Shown one piece after another: positions 7,937 through 17,229 of a stretch of DNA of 64,000 nt; the stretch's first letter is position 1; every line of letters begins with the position of its first letter. This DNA comes from CAYRDC01 sp964422925 (GTDB taxonomy: Bacteria; Bacteroidota; Bacteroidia; Chitinophagales; S012-47): contig CAYRDC010000003.1 in the NCBI GenBank assembly GCA_964422925.1, positions 120,495 to 184,494 of the forward strand, written 5' to 3'. Under the pieces are notes generated by a model, which was not told the DNA's origin, ran no database searches, and saw only the letters and a program-made list of their open reading frames with translations. A program made the position numbers and the translations under genes.

Positions 7937-8620
7937 ATGCCGAGGAACATTAGAAAACTTGCTTTTGGAATAACTTACTTGGTTCTGTCTGTTATTTTCC
8001 TAACCTGGACCACGAATCTCGACTTCATAAAACCAGCCCGTCCCCGCACGTTTGAAGAAAAATACGCCTATGCCCGGCAGAAATGGAATGAAGTTCAATT
8101 TGATTACTCCATGCTCAAAACCGGTGATTTGCTTTTTCGCAGGGGGAAAAGTTTTTTCAGTAACCAACTGAGAAAATATTCCCTGCATGAAACAAAGTAT
8201 TCACATTGCGGTTTTGTGAGCCTGTCAGAGGATGGCACCCCACTGGTTTTCCACAGTATTGGCGGTACGGATAACCCGAACGCGCGCATCCGCTGTGATT
8301 CCGTATTTGTTTTTTGCGATGCCAATGAAGTAAGCGCATTTGCTGTGTACAGGTATCGTGTTTCTGAGCAAATTATACACCGGGCAGACAGCATTGCCCG
8401 CACTTTTTACAAAAAAAGACTGGCATTTGATATGAATTTTGACCTTAATGATGACGAAAAGCTTTACTGCGCAGAGTTTATCTACAAAATTTGGATTTAT
8501 GCGACAAAAAACAGGAATTTTATACCTTTGTCTGTAACTGCACACAAAACTTACGTTGGCATAGATGATCTTTATTTAAATAACCACAGTCAAAAAATTT
8601 TTGAGTATGAGTACCGTTAA
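7937..8620 (+). CDS. YiiX/YebB-like permuted NlpC/P60 cysteine hydrolase
   Basis: A 227-residue protein with one N-terminal hydrophobic segment (about 8-25), acting as signal or membrane anchor. The core resembles the YiiX/YebB (permuted papain-like NlpC/P60) family: LKTGDLLFRRG, then YSHCGFV carrying the catalytic-type His, and EKLYCAEFIYKIW carrying the probable catalytic Cys. In this permuted fold the His precedes the Cys, as seen here. Such enzymes cleave peptide or amide bonds in the cell envelope, but the substrate of this member is not known. It starts 6 bases after the asparaginase stop, and its end overlaps the next reading frame slightly, so the three genes 7442-9134 probably form one transcript ending at the terminator near 9150. 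Confidence 0.7.
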   Translation: MPRNIRKLAFGITYLVLSVIFLTWTTNLDFIKPARPRTFEEKYAYARQKWNEVQFDYSMLKTGDLLFRRGKSFFSNQLRKYSLHETKYSHCGFVSLSEDGTPLVFHSIGGTDNPNARIRCDSVFVFCDANEVSAFAVYRYRVSEQIIHRADSIARTFYKKRLAFDMNFDLNDDEKLYCAEFIYKIWIYATKNRNFIPLSVTAHKTYVGIDDLYLNNHSQKIFEYEYR

Positions 8621-9134
8621 AACCGCAAAAGCGTTATTGCTTACCTTGGTGGTAAGTGCTTTCATGATGTCATGTGGCGGAAATGCGCCCAAAGATCCCA
8701 AAGGGGTGGCAGAAGCCTTTTTAAATGCCATGAATGAGCAGAATTTTAACAAGGCTAAGGAATATGCTACTGAAGACAGTCAGGAAGCATTGCAATCAAT
8801 GGCAGACTTAGCCGAAATGGGTGAAAACCTGGGTGGAGAAAAGCCCGAACCCAAAGAAATTGTCATCGGTGATGTGGAAGAAAATGGCGATGAAGCTACT
8901 GTTCATTACACAGAAGATGGCAATGAAATGACCCTTGACCTTGTTAAAGAAGACGGGGATTGGAAAGTCAAATTCGACAAAATGGGTGGATTGATGAATG
9001 ACATGGAAGACACCACTGAGGAATTAACCGATTCACTGGGAACTGCCATCGATTCCCTCAATGCAGCACTTGACAGCGTTAATGAAATGCTGGAAGATAC
9101 CGCAATGGAAGAAATTAAGGATGACGCCCAGTAA
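8607..9134 (+). CDS. DUF4878-type lipoprotein
   Basis: A 175-residue protein starting at ATG 8607; an in-frame TTG at 8601 is less likely. The N-terminus has a lipoprotein signal with the hydrophobic stretch LLTLVVSAFMMSCGG, giving a lipidated Cys. The domain (PKGVAEAFLNAMNEQNFNKAKEYAT, given here only for its first part AEAFLNAMNEQNF) resembles DUF4878, a cystatin/NTF2-like fold found in many Bacteroidota lipoproteins. The C-terminal 40 residues are very acidic and repetitive (DTTEELTDSL, DSLNAALDSV). It overlaps the end of the preceding hydrolase gene by 14 bases. The function is unknown; it is probably located at the inner or outer membrane. Confidence 0.65.
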   Translation: MSTVKTAKALLLTLVVSAFMMSCGGNAPKDPKGVAEAFLNAMNEQNFNKAKEYATEDSQEALQSMADLAEMGENLGGEKPEPKEIVIGDVEENGDEATVHYTEDGNEMTLDLVKEDGDWKVKFDKMGGLMNDMEDTTEELTDSLGTAIDSLNAALDSVNEMLEDTAMEEIKDDAQ

Positions 9135-9150
9135 TTAAATTTTACCCTGA

Positions 9151-9181
9151 AAAAGCTCCGGTTCCAACCGGGGCTTTTTTT
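9151..9181 (+). terminator. Rho-independent terminator after the DUF4878 gene
   Basis: Bases 9154-9163 (AGCTCCGGTT) pair with 9166-9175 (AACCGGGGCT) with one T-G wobble, followed by a run of seven T. It lies directly after the DUF4878 stop and closes the 7442-9134 gene group. The ATG at 9182 lies in its T-tract. Confidence 0.85.
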
Positions 9182-9202
9182 ATGCATAATTTTTCATTGA
9201 AT

Positions 9203-9541
9203 ATGATCATTTACCACAATCCAAGATGCCGAAAAAGCAGGGAAGCGCTTCAACTTCTTCAGGACAATGGGGTAAATCCCCAAATCGTTGAATACCTGAA
9301 AACCCCGCTTACCCATGAACAGTTGGATTATTTGCTCAATAAGCTGCAAATGGAACCTTTAGATCTGATCCGGAAAAATGAACCTGAATTCAGGCAACAT
9401 TTTAAGGGGAAAGACTTAAGCCGGGCTGAATGGATAGAGGCCATGGTTCGCTTTCCCAAACTGATGCAGCGGCCGATAGTTGAAAAAGGGGGTAAGGCGG
9501 TACTGGGCAGACCCCCGGAAAAGGTTTTGGAATTATTGTAA
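9203..9541 (+). CDS. arsC: ArsC/Spx-family arsenate reductase-like protein
   Basis: A 112-residue cytoplasmic protein. I chose the ATG at 9203 (MIIYHNPRCRKS) because the in-frame ATG at 9182 sits in the upstream terminator tract. The thioredoxin-fold motif NPRCRKSREAL carries the catalytic Cys equivalent to Cys12 of E. coli ArsC, and the basic residues expected for the oxyanion site occur late in the chain (LMQRPIV and LGRPPE). This matches glutaredoxin-dependent arsenate reductase. The YffB/Spx relatives share this fold, so arsenate reduction is likely but not certain. No other arsenic gene is nearby. Its stop overlaps the convergent gene at 9533 by nine bases. Confidence 0.75.
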   Translation: MIIYHNPRCRKSREALQLLQDNGVNPQIVEYLKTPLTHEQLDYLLNKLQMEPLDLIRKNEPEFRQHFKGKDLSRAEWIEAMVRFPKLMQRPIVEKGGKAVLGRPPEKVLELL

Positions 9542-10414
9542 GTCTTTAATCATATTCAGCAAGGTATTCAATTGCTGCACCCGCAGTTCCCGGCCCTGAC
9601 GGGTATATGTTTGAATAAGCTGATCCAGCAGATAGCTGATTATCTTCGGATTGGAGGCAGGGGCTCCGTAACGGGTTTTATCTATGCCCGATTTCTCCAG
9701 GTATTCTTCCATATCACTGGCAAAAAAGGTATTGCCCACATTGACCGGGTTAATGTAAAACAGGATTTCCTTTTTTAATTCCCGGACCGGGCTGTTAAAA
9801 TCCGTTATATAATCCCTGGCATAAGCCAGCACAAAATGCTTGGGCAACGGCACACCATATACAGGGAGCATCAGCATTTGCGCAACAATCAGGTAAATCA
9901 TTCCCAACCCCAGGGGATTGCCCTTATGCGTATCCAGCAAAGTGTTTAACAGATAACTCGAAGCATCCTCTGTTTCACTGGTGAAGCCTTTGAAGTTATG
10001 CAGACGGTAGATAACCTGGTTCAGTACATGAATTTCCTGGCTGGGTTCGAAGCCTTCATTTAGCTCAATCCATGCGTCCCTGCGGATTAGATGGATCTTC
10101 TCCTTCAGGTTTTCAATATCGATGTCCGGATGGAAGTAACGCGTAATCAGGATATGGCCTTCCAGTAAATCATATCCTCCTTCCTGAATCCACTGTTTGA
10201 ATTCGATACATAACTCATTGAATTGAATAACCTGTATAACTTCTTCAATTCTTTCCTGGAGTTCCGGGTCAAATGTGTTTTCCCAGGCATTTTCAAGTTC
10301 GGGTACAATCTCTTTTCCAAAGGCAGTGAGTTTGTCAAAGACATGGCGGAATACTTCCGGATCGGTGTCATCTAACAACCTGATCAAGGCATCAATTACG
10401 GGTTGATTCGCCAT
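9533..10414 (-). CDS. SirB1-family transglutaminase-like protein
   Basis: A 293-residue protein from ATG 10414, preferred over a longer version starting at 10468 inside topA. A GAAGGAAAT purine tract precedes the ATG at 10414, and the spacing to the topA stop is then 7 bases. The N-terminal 80 residues look helical, with HEAT-like character (LIRLLDDTDPEVFRHVFDKL). The middle matches the SirB1 transglutaminase-like family: LLNTLLDTHKGNPLGLGMIYL and GVPLPKHFVLAY. As in many SirB1 proteins, the position of a catalytic Cys is not evident in the GNPLGLG segment, so an enzymatic role is doubtful. It is likely cotranscribed with topA. Confidence 0.65.
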   Translation of the reverse strand: MANQPVIDALIRLLDDTDPEVFRHVFDKLTAFGKEIVPELENAWENTFDPELQERIEEVIQVIQFNELCIEFKQWIQEGGYDLLEGHILITRYFHPDIDIENLKEKIHLIRRDAWIELNEGFEPSQEIHVLNQVIYRLHNFKGFTSETEDASSYLLNTLLDTHKGNPLGLGMIYLIVAQMLMLPVYGVPLPKHFVLAYARDYITDFNSPVRELKKEILFYINPVNVGNTFFASDMEEYLEKSGIDKTRYGAPASNPKIISYLLDQLIQTYTRQGRELRVQQLNTLLNMIKDLQ

Positions 10415-10421
10415 AGCTGAT

Positions 10422-12746
10422 TTATTTCCTTCGTCTGCCTGATTTTTTCCGGGCAGGAGCTTTTTCAATTATTTCAAGGCATTGTTCCAGGGTCAGGGAT
10501 TCCGGGTTGGTTTTAGCGGGTAAGCGGTAATTACGCTTTCCCTTTTTAATGTAAGGCCCGTAGGGGCCGTTCAGAATCCTGATGTCCTGGTCCGGGAATT
10601 CCCGGATTACTTTTTTCCGGTCAGTCTGTCTTTTTTCACGAATGATTTTTATAGCTTCTTCCCGGGTTAATTGAAACGGATCTGTTCCTTTGGGGATGGA
10701 ATAAAATTGTCCGCCATGCCGGATATACGGGCCATATTTACCCTGTGAAATAACCATGGGTTCATCTTCAAAAGCACCCAGTTCACGTGGCAGGGCAAAT
10801 AGCTTAAGCGCTTCTTCAAGGGTGATGGTATTGATACTTTGATCAGGCAAAAGCTTGGCAAACCGCGGTTTCTCTTCACCGCCCCCTTCCCCGATTTGCA
10901 CCATAGGGCCGAATTTGCCCATTCTGGCAATTATGGGTTTTCCGGTTTCCGGGTCGTTGCCCAGTAAGCGGTCACCTGTCACTTTCCCGGATTTTTCCAG
11001 GGTTTCATTCACTTTTTGGTGAAACGGCTGGTAAAAATGCCGGATCATTTCATTCCAGGCCGCCTTGCCGTTGGCGATACGGTCAAAATCTTCCTCAATG
11101 CTGGCGGTAAAGGAATAATCAAAAATATCGCTGAAATACTCCAGCAGGAATTGGTTAACCAATTCCCCGATATCTGTAGGGAAAAGTTTGTTTTTCTCCT
11201 GCCCGTAGGTTTCGCTCAGTTCAGCCTTCCGGATATTGCCGGTTTCAAGAACCCATTGAATGTAGTCGCGTTCTGTCCCCGGCATGGATTTCTTTTCAAC
11301 ATACCCGCGGTCCTGGATGGTTTTGATGGTCTTGGCATAGGTGGACGGTCTGCCGATTCCAAGCTCTTCCAGCTTTCTCACCAGGGTTGCTTCGGTGTAG
11401 CGCGGGGGCTGGCGGGTAAACCGTTGCGTGGCGGTTATGATGAGCGGGTTAACAGGCTGCCCTTTGCGGAGCGGGGGCAAAAGGCCGCCTTCCTCCCCGT
11501 TTTGTTCTTCCGCGTCTATATGGCCATATACTTTCAGGAAACCTTCAAACACAATGACTTCGCCATTGGTTACCAGTATTTTATCGTTCTTGTCGTTTTT
11601 AATCCTTATTTCGGTTTTTTCCAGTTCGGCATCACTCATCTGGCTGGCGAGGGTACGTTTCCAGATCAGTTCATAAAGCCGTTTTTCATCCCTTCCGGCA
11701 TCGATAGTTTGGCTTTCGAAATAAGTGGGGCGTATGGCTTCGTGGGCTTCCTGGGCGCTTTTCGATTTGGTTCGGTATTTCCTGGTTTTTGCGTAGTCTG
11801 AACCGAATATTTTTTCAATCACCTGCCGGGCATGGTGCAGGGCCTGGTCAGAGAGATTAACTGAATCAGTACGCATATAGGTTATGTGCCCGTTTTCGTA
11901 CAGGTGCTGGGCAATGGTCATGGTTTTGGAAACGGAAAAGCCGAGTTTCCTGCTGGCTTCCTGCTGCAGGGTGGAAGTGGTAAAAGGAGGAGCGGGTGAT
12001 TTTTTTCCCGGCTTGGTTTCTTTGTCGGCTATGACAAAGGAGGCCCCTTTCCACTGTTCGAGCAATGCCAGTGCCTCCTGCTCTTTGGCTGTTTTTTCAG
12101 GCAGGCTTGCCTTGAATTCATAGTCGAGGCCACGGTTGTCTTTCGCATGAAACAAGGCGTTAACCCGGTAAAAGGATTCCGGCCGGAACTGCCGGATTTC
12201 ATTTTCCCGTTCTACGATCAGCCGCAGGGCAACGGATTGCACCCTTCCGGCTGAAAGGCTTTTGCGCAGCTTGATCTTTTTCCACAACAGAGGGGATATC
12301 TCAAAACCCACCAGGCGGTCGAGCACCCTTCGGGCCTGCTGGGCATTCACCAGGTTCATATCAATGCTCCGGGGGTGTTCCAGCGCTTCCCGGATGGCTT
12401 GCTTGGTGATTTCGTGAAATGTAATCCGCTTGGTTTTTTCCGGATCGAGCCCCAGTAACTGGCATAAATGCCAGCTTATGGCTTCCCCTTCACGGTCTTC
12501 ATCTGTGGCCAACCATACTTCCCGGGCTTTCTTCACTGCTTTTTTCAGCTCGTTTACTATTTTCTGCTTCTCGGCAGGGACGGTGTATTGCGGGGTGAAG
12601 TCATGTTCTGTATCAACGGCCAGTTGTTTGTTGGGCAGGTCGCGGACATGGCCAAAACAGGACTGAACCTTAAAATCTTTTCCGAGAAATTTTTCGATTG
12701 TCCGGGCCTTTGCCGGAGATTCTACAATCATGAGGTTGTCGGCCAT
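10422..12746 (-). CDS. topA: DNA topoisomerase I
   Basis: A 774-residue type IA topoisomerase that relaxes negative supercoils by nicking one DNA strand. I chose ATG 12746 (MADNLMIVESPAKA) because the longer reading adds 25 residues without homology. The TOPRIM domain opens with IVESPAKARTIEKFLG and includes ATDEDREGEAISWH. The active-site tyrosine is in GHITYMRTDSVNLS, near residue 290. The LSAGRVQSVALRLIVERE motif is present. The C-terminus (after about residue 590) carries repeated GPYIRHG / GPYIKKG modules of the topoisomerase C-terminal repeat type rather than cysteine zinc ribbons, and ends in a basic ARKKSGRRRK tail. Full length for the family. Downstream of yraN; upstream of the SirB1 gene. 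Confidence 0.95.
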   Translation of the reverse strand: MADNLMIVESPAKARTIEKFLGKDFKVQSCFGHVRDLPNKQLAVDTEHDFTPQYTVPAEKQKIVNELKKAVKKAREVWLATDEDREGEAISWHLCQLLGLDPEKTKRITFHEITKQAIREALEHPRSIDMNLVNAQQARRVLDRLVGFEISPLLWKKIKLRKSLSAGRVQSVALRLIVERENEIRQFRPESFYRVNALFHAKDNRGLDYEFKASLPEKTAKEQEALALLEQWKGASFVIADKETKPGKKSPAPPFTTSTLQQEASRKLGFSVSKTMTIAQHLYENGHITYMRTDSVNLSDQALHHARQVIEKIFGSDYAKTRKYRTKSKSAQEAHEAIRPTYFESQTIDAGRDEKRLYELIWKRTLASQMSDAELEKTEIRIKNDKNDKILVTNGEVIVFEGFLKVYGHIDAEEQNGEEGGLLPPLRKGQPVNPLIITATQRFTRQPPRYTEATLVRKLEELGIGRPSTYAKTIKTIQDRGYVEKKSMPGTERDYIQWVLETGNIRKAELSETYGQEKNKLFPTDIGELVNQFLLEYFSDIFDYSFTASIEEDFDRIANGKAAWNEMIRHFYQPFHQKVNETLEKSGKVTGDRLLGNDPETGKPIIARMGKFGPMVQIGEGGGEEKPRFAKLLPDQSINTITLEEALKLFALPRELGAFEDEPMVISQGKYGPYIRHGGQFYSIPKGTDPFQLTREEAIKIIREKRQTDRKKVIREFPDQDIRILNGPYGPYIKKGKRNYRLPAKTNPESLTLEQCLEIIEKAPARKKSGRRRK

Positions 12747-12850
12747 AAACAGAAGTTTGAAAGTATTTCCAGCTGGAATTTGCTGGTGCAAAAGTAAAAT
12801 TATTATACCCGGATTCTCCAAATTTTGTTCAAAGCCCGGAAGCCGGTTGT

Positions 12851-13213
12851 CTAATCCGTTGGATAAAAAGCGTCCTCGATATGTTTAATGTCGCAGCGGT
12901 TTCCTGAAAAAACAATGCTTATGATATCAAACCGGATGGGCCCCTGGTGGTCAGTTTCCTGGAGGTACTCTTCCGCGGCACGGGCCAGCAGGGCTTCTTT
13001 TTCGGGGCTTACCGCTTCTTCCGGGTATCCGTACCGGGTCGAGGAGCGCGCCTTGACCTCTACGAATACGATCCGGTCACCCTGACGGGCTATGATGTCG
13101 ATTTCAGCATGCCCGTGCCGCCAGTTGCGGGCTTCGATGGTGTAGCCTTTTTGTTTCAGAAAGGCAGCGGCAAGTTCTTCTGCTTTGGCGCCTGTTTCCA
13201 GGTGGGATGCCAT
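12851..13213 (-). CDS. yraN: YraN/UPF0102 family endonuclease-like protein
   Basis: A 120-residue cytoplasmic protein with the full YraN pattern: ETGAKAEELAAAFLKQKGY, then HAEIDIIARQGDRIVFVEVKAR, where the Glu, Asp and EVK residues form a nuclease-like active site resembling Holliday junction resolvases. Usual family length. It starts 5 bases after the stop of the gingipain-like gene and precedes topA by about 100 bases, so the leftward group 15390-9533 may be partly cotranscribed. The cellular substrate is not established. Confidence 0.85.
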   Translation of the reverse strand: MASHLETGAKAEELAAAFLKQKGYTIEARNWRHGHAEIDIIARQGDRIVFVEVKARSSTRYGYPEEAVSPEKEALLARAAEEYLQETDHQGPIRFDIISIVFSGNRCDIKHIEDAFYPTD

Positions 13214-13218
13214 ACCAA

Positions 13219-15390
13219 TCAGTTTAGGATGATCAGCGGGTTTTCCAGGACCGTTTTACCGGTTTCGACCCTGATCCGGTACAGGCCCGGAGAAATGCCC
13301 TCCAGTGGAATGGTCATAACCGGTTCCTCTGAGAAAAAGGTTTTTATCAACCGGCCGGCCGGATCAAACAACATGATTTCCGATAATCCTTGTTCCGGAA
13401 GTTGGAGTTTGACATACCCGGAGGCCGGGTTTGGAAATAATTTGATTCCCTGTTCCGGAGCCGGGTTGATTCCCGTGGGGGTGCCCACCCGTATTACCCC
13501 TTCCACGGGGTAGAGGTTTGGCCCCGTTACCGTATAATGAAGCCATCCTGTGTCCGGCAGGTTGACGGAAAACGGGACGATGCCCGCAGAATCGGTATAG
13601 CCGCTGGCCCAGACATTCAACACCGAATCATACAGGCAGACCAGCGCACCCGGGAATGCTTGCTGGTTCACCGTTACCAATACATCAACCGCCTGCAGTC
13701 CGGGTGCTAACTGAGCCGGGAGGTTCACACCCGGCAGCACAGGGGTTTGGGCAAAAGGCTGCAAAGTGGGATCGCCAAGAATCAGAAACTGCTGCATGGT
13801 TTCTTCAGTGAGTCCGCCATCAGGCTGGGGGAAAGCGGTGTACATGGCCAGTTTTCCGTAATCCATAGCCTGACCGAAATCGCGGGCCATGCCGTTGAAA
13901 TACGCGAATACGGCATGCTTGCCAAGAGTATCGGTCCAATAAAAGGCACAGTTTTCGGTAGCGGCCAGGATACTTACCGCTCCCTTTTGCGGACCGGCTT
14001 TCAGCCACTTTTCCGCGAAACAGTCTCCGCCAACCATGTCCAGGTCGGCATTGGCGCAGGCTATGCTTATGATAGCCGGGATAAAGGGGATGTTATCGGT
14101 TAAATCGATGGAAGTTGTGGTATAACCCGGATGCACATTCGACCAGCCGGTGCTGTAGCCATGCCCGATATAGAAAACCCAGCTGCGCCCTTCTTCGAGG
14201 CTGCCGATAACATTGGGCAGGGTGTTCGTGCCGGTTATTTCCCGGTAGTCATCAACTGGTTGAAAACCATGATCCAGGAAAAACTGGCGCATCTGCTGAC
14301 CGTGCTGGTTATCCAATCCGTCATTGCTGGCGATAACCATGGCCTTTTTATACCAGTTATTGCTGTACAGGACCGGAAACCTTTCGTATGCGATCACTTT
14401 ATCCACGTAGGTACGGCATTCTTCCGGGGTGTTTACCGAAAACCGGCCCACCGTAATGTCCGGCAGGTAATCCAGTGTGTCCATCACCGAATAAGCATGA
14501 TCATTCAGCGAGTTTCCAATGCCGTAAAAAACCGGCACCCAGTTGAAATCTCCAACCAGTAAGAGGTAATCAATGGAAGGGGTGTCCAAATAAGCCTGGC
14601 GGACATAGTCATACACTTGCCAGGCATTGGGGAATGGGCTGATTTCCGAAGTGGCTACCAGTTTCGTGCGGATGCCCTGCCTGTTTTTCCAGTCCACATA
14701 GGGTTGAATGGCCGGGATAAAGTTATCGTGGGCAATGACCAGCATCCGTGGCCCCGGTATGGGTTCTGAAGACCTCCGGGGCGTGAATTGGCTGCCGTTC
14801 AGAAAAAATCCCCGGGGCAGGGAAGGCGTGGCAGTGGGCTGTAACGGCCGGTCATACCGGATGGTGATGATGGCTTCGGTCAGCACCCTGAATCCATGGT
14901 TGTCCGGATCGGTTTGCACCGGGAAAAGCGTGAAAGCACCGGCCCGGCTGCCCAATACGCTCAAAGGCTGTTTTAACTTCCATTGCGTTTCCGGGTAGGT
15001 TATGTCAAAAGAAAAGGGCGAACCTGACGAAACCGTGGTTTCGTTGGAGCGACCTGGAGCCCCTTCCCAGGTGACGGGTTCAACACCTGTAACAGATTGA
15101 TAAGCTTTCGGTTCAAACTGTACAGCAGGCGTAACTTTGCCCGGCAAGGCGAGCCAGAAAGTTATAGCAGGCAGCAGGGGCTTTCCTTCCCGCGCCAGGG
15201 TGCCGGAACCGGGGATTTTAACCGGGTAATCCCCGTCCTTGGTTTCAATCATCTCCGGATTGGCCCGGTAAAGGACAACCAGTTCATCCCGGGTGCTTTT
15301 CAATACGGAAAGCGAATAACCTGTTTGGGCGACAGACAGGCAAAGTCCGCAGTAAAAAATGAGAACGCCTGTGAAAAGCCTCTTTAACAT
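13219..15390 (-). CDS. Gingipain-type (C25) cysteine peptidase with T9SS type A domain
   Basis: A 723-residue secreted peptidase. Signal peptide about 1-21. Residues about 22-205 form a propeptide-like region of the C25 type. The catalytic domain has FYIGHGYSTGW with His410 and IISIACANADL with Cys445, the His-Cys dyad of gingipains; LLVGDFNWVP and YLPDITVGRFSV are also typical. An Ig-like segment follows (about 560-640), then a T9SS type A domain (KLFPNPASGYVKLQL, ending GLYRIRVETGK). Likely function: extracellular protein degradation or processing of other T9SS substrates. No adhesin domains are present, so it is simpler than the Porphyromonas gingipains. Sequence specificity cannot be inferred. 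Confidence 0.88.
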   Translation of the reverse strand: MLKRLFTGVLIFYCGLCLSVAQTGYSLSVLKSTRDELVVLYRANPEMIETKDGDYPVKIPGSGTLAREGKPLLPAITFWLALPGKVTPAVQFEPKAYQSVTGVEPVTWEGAPGRSNETTVSSGSPFSFDITYPETQWKLKQPLSVLGSRAGAFTLFPVQTDPDNHGFRVLTEAIITIRYDRPLQPTATPSLPRGFFLNGSQFTPRRSSEPIPGPRMLVIAHDNFIPAIQPYVDWKNRQGIRTKLVATSEISPFPNAWQVYDYVRQAYLDTPSIDYLLLVGDFNWVPVFYGIGNSLNDHAYSVMDTLDYLPDITVGRFSVNTPEECRTYVDKVIAYERFPVLYSNNWYKKAMVIASNDGLDNQHGQQMRQFFLDHGFQPVDDYREITGTNTLPNVIGSLEEGRSWVFYIGHGYSTGWSNVHPGYTTTSIDLTDNIPFIPAIISIACANADLDMVGGDCFAEKWLKAGPQKGAVSILAATENCAFYWTDTLGKHAVFAYFNGMARDFGQAMDYGKLAMYTAFPQPDGGLTEETMQQFLILGDPTLQPFAQTPVLPGVNLPAQLAPGLQAVDVLVTVNQQAFPGALVCLYDSVLNVWASGYTDSAGIVPFSVNLPDTGWLHYTVTGPNLYPVEGVIRVGTPTGINPAPEQGIKLFPNPASGYVKLQLPEQGLSEIMLFDPAGRLIKTFFSEEPVMTIPLEGISPGLYRIRVETGKTVLENPLIILN

Positions 15391-15494
15391 ACCGGAACTC
15401 CGAACCTAAAATTAGTTATTCTGCTATTAACATCCCCAGCAAACGGCCTATCTCCACTTGAAAATTACGTTATTTGCAGAAAAGATTTAAACCT

Positions 15495-16478
15495 ATGGAA
15501 GACCTGATCAAGCGATTTCCCGAACAACTGGAAGAGGCCATGGCTATCGGGCGGAAGGTAGCCCTTAAACCCCCGGTTCATGTGATATGGAATATTATTG
15601 TAACCGGACTGGGCGGTTCGGGTATAGGGGGCAACCTTACGCGTGAACTGGCAGCCGGTGGGCTTCAGGTTCCGTTCCTGGTCAATAAAAATTACCATAT
15701 TCCTGCTTTTACCGGTGAGCACACGCTGGTAATTGCTTCTTCTTATTCAGGCAATACGGAAGAAACCCTTTCGGCTGCGGAAGAGGCGCTCAGGGCAGGC
15801 GCCCAAATAGTTTGCGTCACTTCAGGCGGAAAACTGGTTGAATGGGCGGCAAGCAATGGGCTCGACACTATCCGTATTCCCGGGGGTATGCCTCCGAGGT
15901 CTTGTTTGGGCTATTCTTTTGTGCAGCAAATGTATATCCTCCGTGGCCTCCGCCTGTGGGATCATGATTTTGAACCGGAACTCAAAGCGGCCATTCAAAT
16001 GCTGAAAAAAGAACAGGAGGCCATAAAAAAAGCAGCGGAAGACCTTGCCGTTAAGCTGGAGGGTTTTATCCCTGTGATTTACGCGACAACCGCTTATGAA
16101 GCGGCTGCCATCCGCATGAGGCAGCAGTTGAATGAAAATGCCAAAATGCTGTGCTGGCATCATGTTATTCCGGAAATGAATCACAATGAACTGGTAGGCT
16201 GGAGGGGTGAACGCCATAACATGGCAGTAGTTATGCTCCGCGGGGAAGATGATTTCGCGAGAAACCGGCAGCGTATGGAGTTGATCCGTGAGGACATTGA
16301 ACGTTGTGGCGCCAGTGTGTATGACGTGGTAGCGGAAGGCCGTTCCCGCCTGGAGCGGACCCTGTTCCTGATCCACCTCATCGACTGGGCTTCCCTACAC
16401 CTGAGCCGCCTGAATGGAGTGGATGTAATGGAAGTTGCCGTGATTGATAAATTGAAAGCGGCCCTTGCGAAACTATAA
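15495..16478 (+). CDS. Bifunctional phosphoglucose/phosphomannose isomerase-type SIS protein
   Basis: A 327-residue cytoplasmic protein from ATG 15495 (MEDLIKRFPEQL). Two sugar-isomerase (SIS) domains: the first with VTGLGGSGIGGNL and SSYSGNTEET for phosphosugar binding, the second ending with IPEMNHNELVGW, which holds the catalytic Glu and His of the PGI/PMI family. The reaction is interconversion of glucose-6-P or mannose-6-P with fructose-6-P. Length fits the archaeal/bacterial bifunctional PGI/PMI group. It is the first gene of a compact rightward string with lipB and rluD, but no metabolic link to those genes is evident. Confidence 0.85.
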   Translation: MEDLIKRFPEQLEEAMAIGRKVALKPPVHVIWNIIVTGLGGSGIGGNLTRELAAGGLQVPFLVNKNYHIPAFTGEHTLVIASSYSGNTEETLSAAEEALRAGAQIVCVTSGGKLVEWAASNGLDTIRIPGGMPPRSCLGYSFVQQMYILRGLRLWDHDFEPELKAAIQMLKKEQEAIKKAAEDLAVKLEGFIPVIYATTAYEAAAIRMRQQLNENAKMLCWHHVIPEMNHNELVGWRGERHNMAVVMLRGEDDFARNRQRMELIREDIERCGASVYDVVAEGRSRLERTLFLIHLIDWASLHLSRLNGVDVMEVAVIDKLKAALAKL

Positions 16479-16494
16479 TGCCAAAAGCTTTGTA

Positions 16495-17229
16495 ATGATG
16501 GCAAACCCGGTTGCTTTGAAAGAAATAGCATTTCTTGATCTCGGTTCGATACCATACCGGGAAGCTTGGGAGTACCAGGAAAAGCTGTTTAACGAATTAA
16601 TTGCCTCCAAGCAACAAAACCGTGTCACGCGGGGGATTAACCGGGCAGACCGGCCGGGATACCTGCTCTTTTGCGAGCACCCCCCGGTGATTACCCTCGG
16701 CAAAAGCGGCCATGAACAGCATTTGCTGATGAACCCGGATTGGCTGGCCGAACGCGGAGTTGAATATGTAAAAACAAACCGCGGGGGAGATATCACCTTT
16801 CACGGCCCCGGCCAGATTGTCGGGTATCCGATCCTGGATCTGGACCAGTTTTTCACGGATATACACCGGTACATGCGCAGCCTGGAGGAAGTCATTATCC
16901 GTACCCTGGTGGAATACGGACTCCAGGGAAGCCGGATGAAAGGCGCTACCGGGGTTTGGCTCGACCCGGAGGACCCGGCCCGCGCCCGGAAAATATGTGC
17001 CATGGGTGTTCGCACCAGCCGCTGGGTAACCATGCACGGATTTGCGTTCAACATTAACACGGACCTGAATTATTTTAACTACATCGTGCCCTGCGGAATC
17101 CAGGACAAACAAGTTACTTCCCTGCAAAAAGAATTAGGTGAAACTATTCTTTTGGATGACGTAAAAGCAAAGTTGAGACGTCATTTTGCCGATGTATTTG
17201 AAGCCCGCGTGCAGGTGGTAAGCTCATGA
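16495..17229 (+). CDS. lipB: Octanoyl-[acyl-carrier-protein]:protein octanoyltransferase
   Basis: A 244-residue LipB. Start at ATG 16495 or the adjacent ATG 16498, both after the upstream stop. It transfers octanoyl groups from ACP to lipoyl domains, the first step of endogenous lipoate synthesis in the cytoplasm. Motifs: NRGGDITFHGPGQIVGYPI, the lysine of RKICAMGV (Lys166) and the nucleophilic Cys of YIVPCGI (Cys200). The N-terminus is normal. A small unknown gene starts within the stop codon (ATGA overlap, 17226-17229). Confidence 0.93.
   Translation: MMANPVALKEIAFLDLGSIPYREAWEYQEKLFNELIASKQQNRVTRGINRADRPGYLLFCEHPPVITLGKSGHEQHLLMNPDWLAERGVEYVKTNRGGDITFHGPGQIVGYPILDLDQFFTDIHRYMRSLEEVIIRTLVEYGLQGSRMKGATGVWLDPEDPARARKICAMGVRTSRWVTMHGFAFNINTDLNYFNYIVPCGIQDKQVTSLQKELGETILLDDVKAKLRRHFADVFEARVQVVSS

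Noticed and set aside
9182..9202. Longer N-terminus for the ArsC-like protein starting at 9182
   Set aside because: The ATG sits in the T-tract of the terminator, and the extra residues do not fit the family start.
11016..11801. Rightward open frame (about 261 codons) inside topA
   Set aside because: It is antisense to conserved topoisomerase domains and its composition (aromatic-rich) is that of a shadow frame.
12747..12821. Extended N-terminus of topoisomerase I
   Set aside because: The extra 25 residues have no homology; MADNLMIVESPAKA matches the family start.
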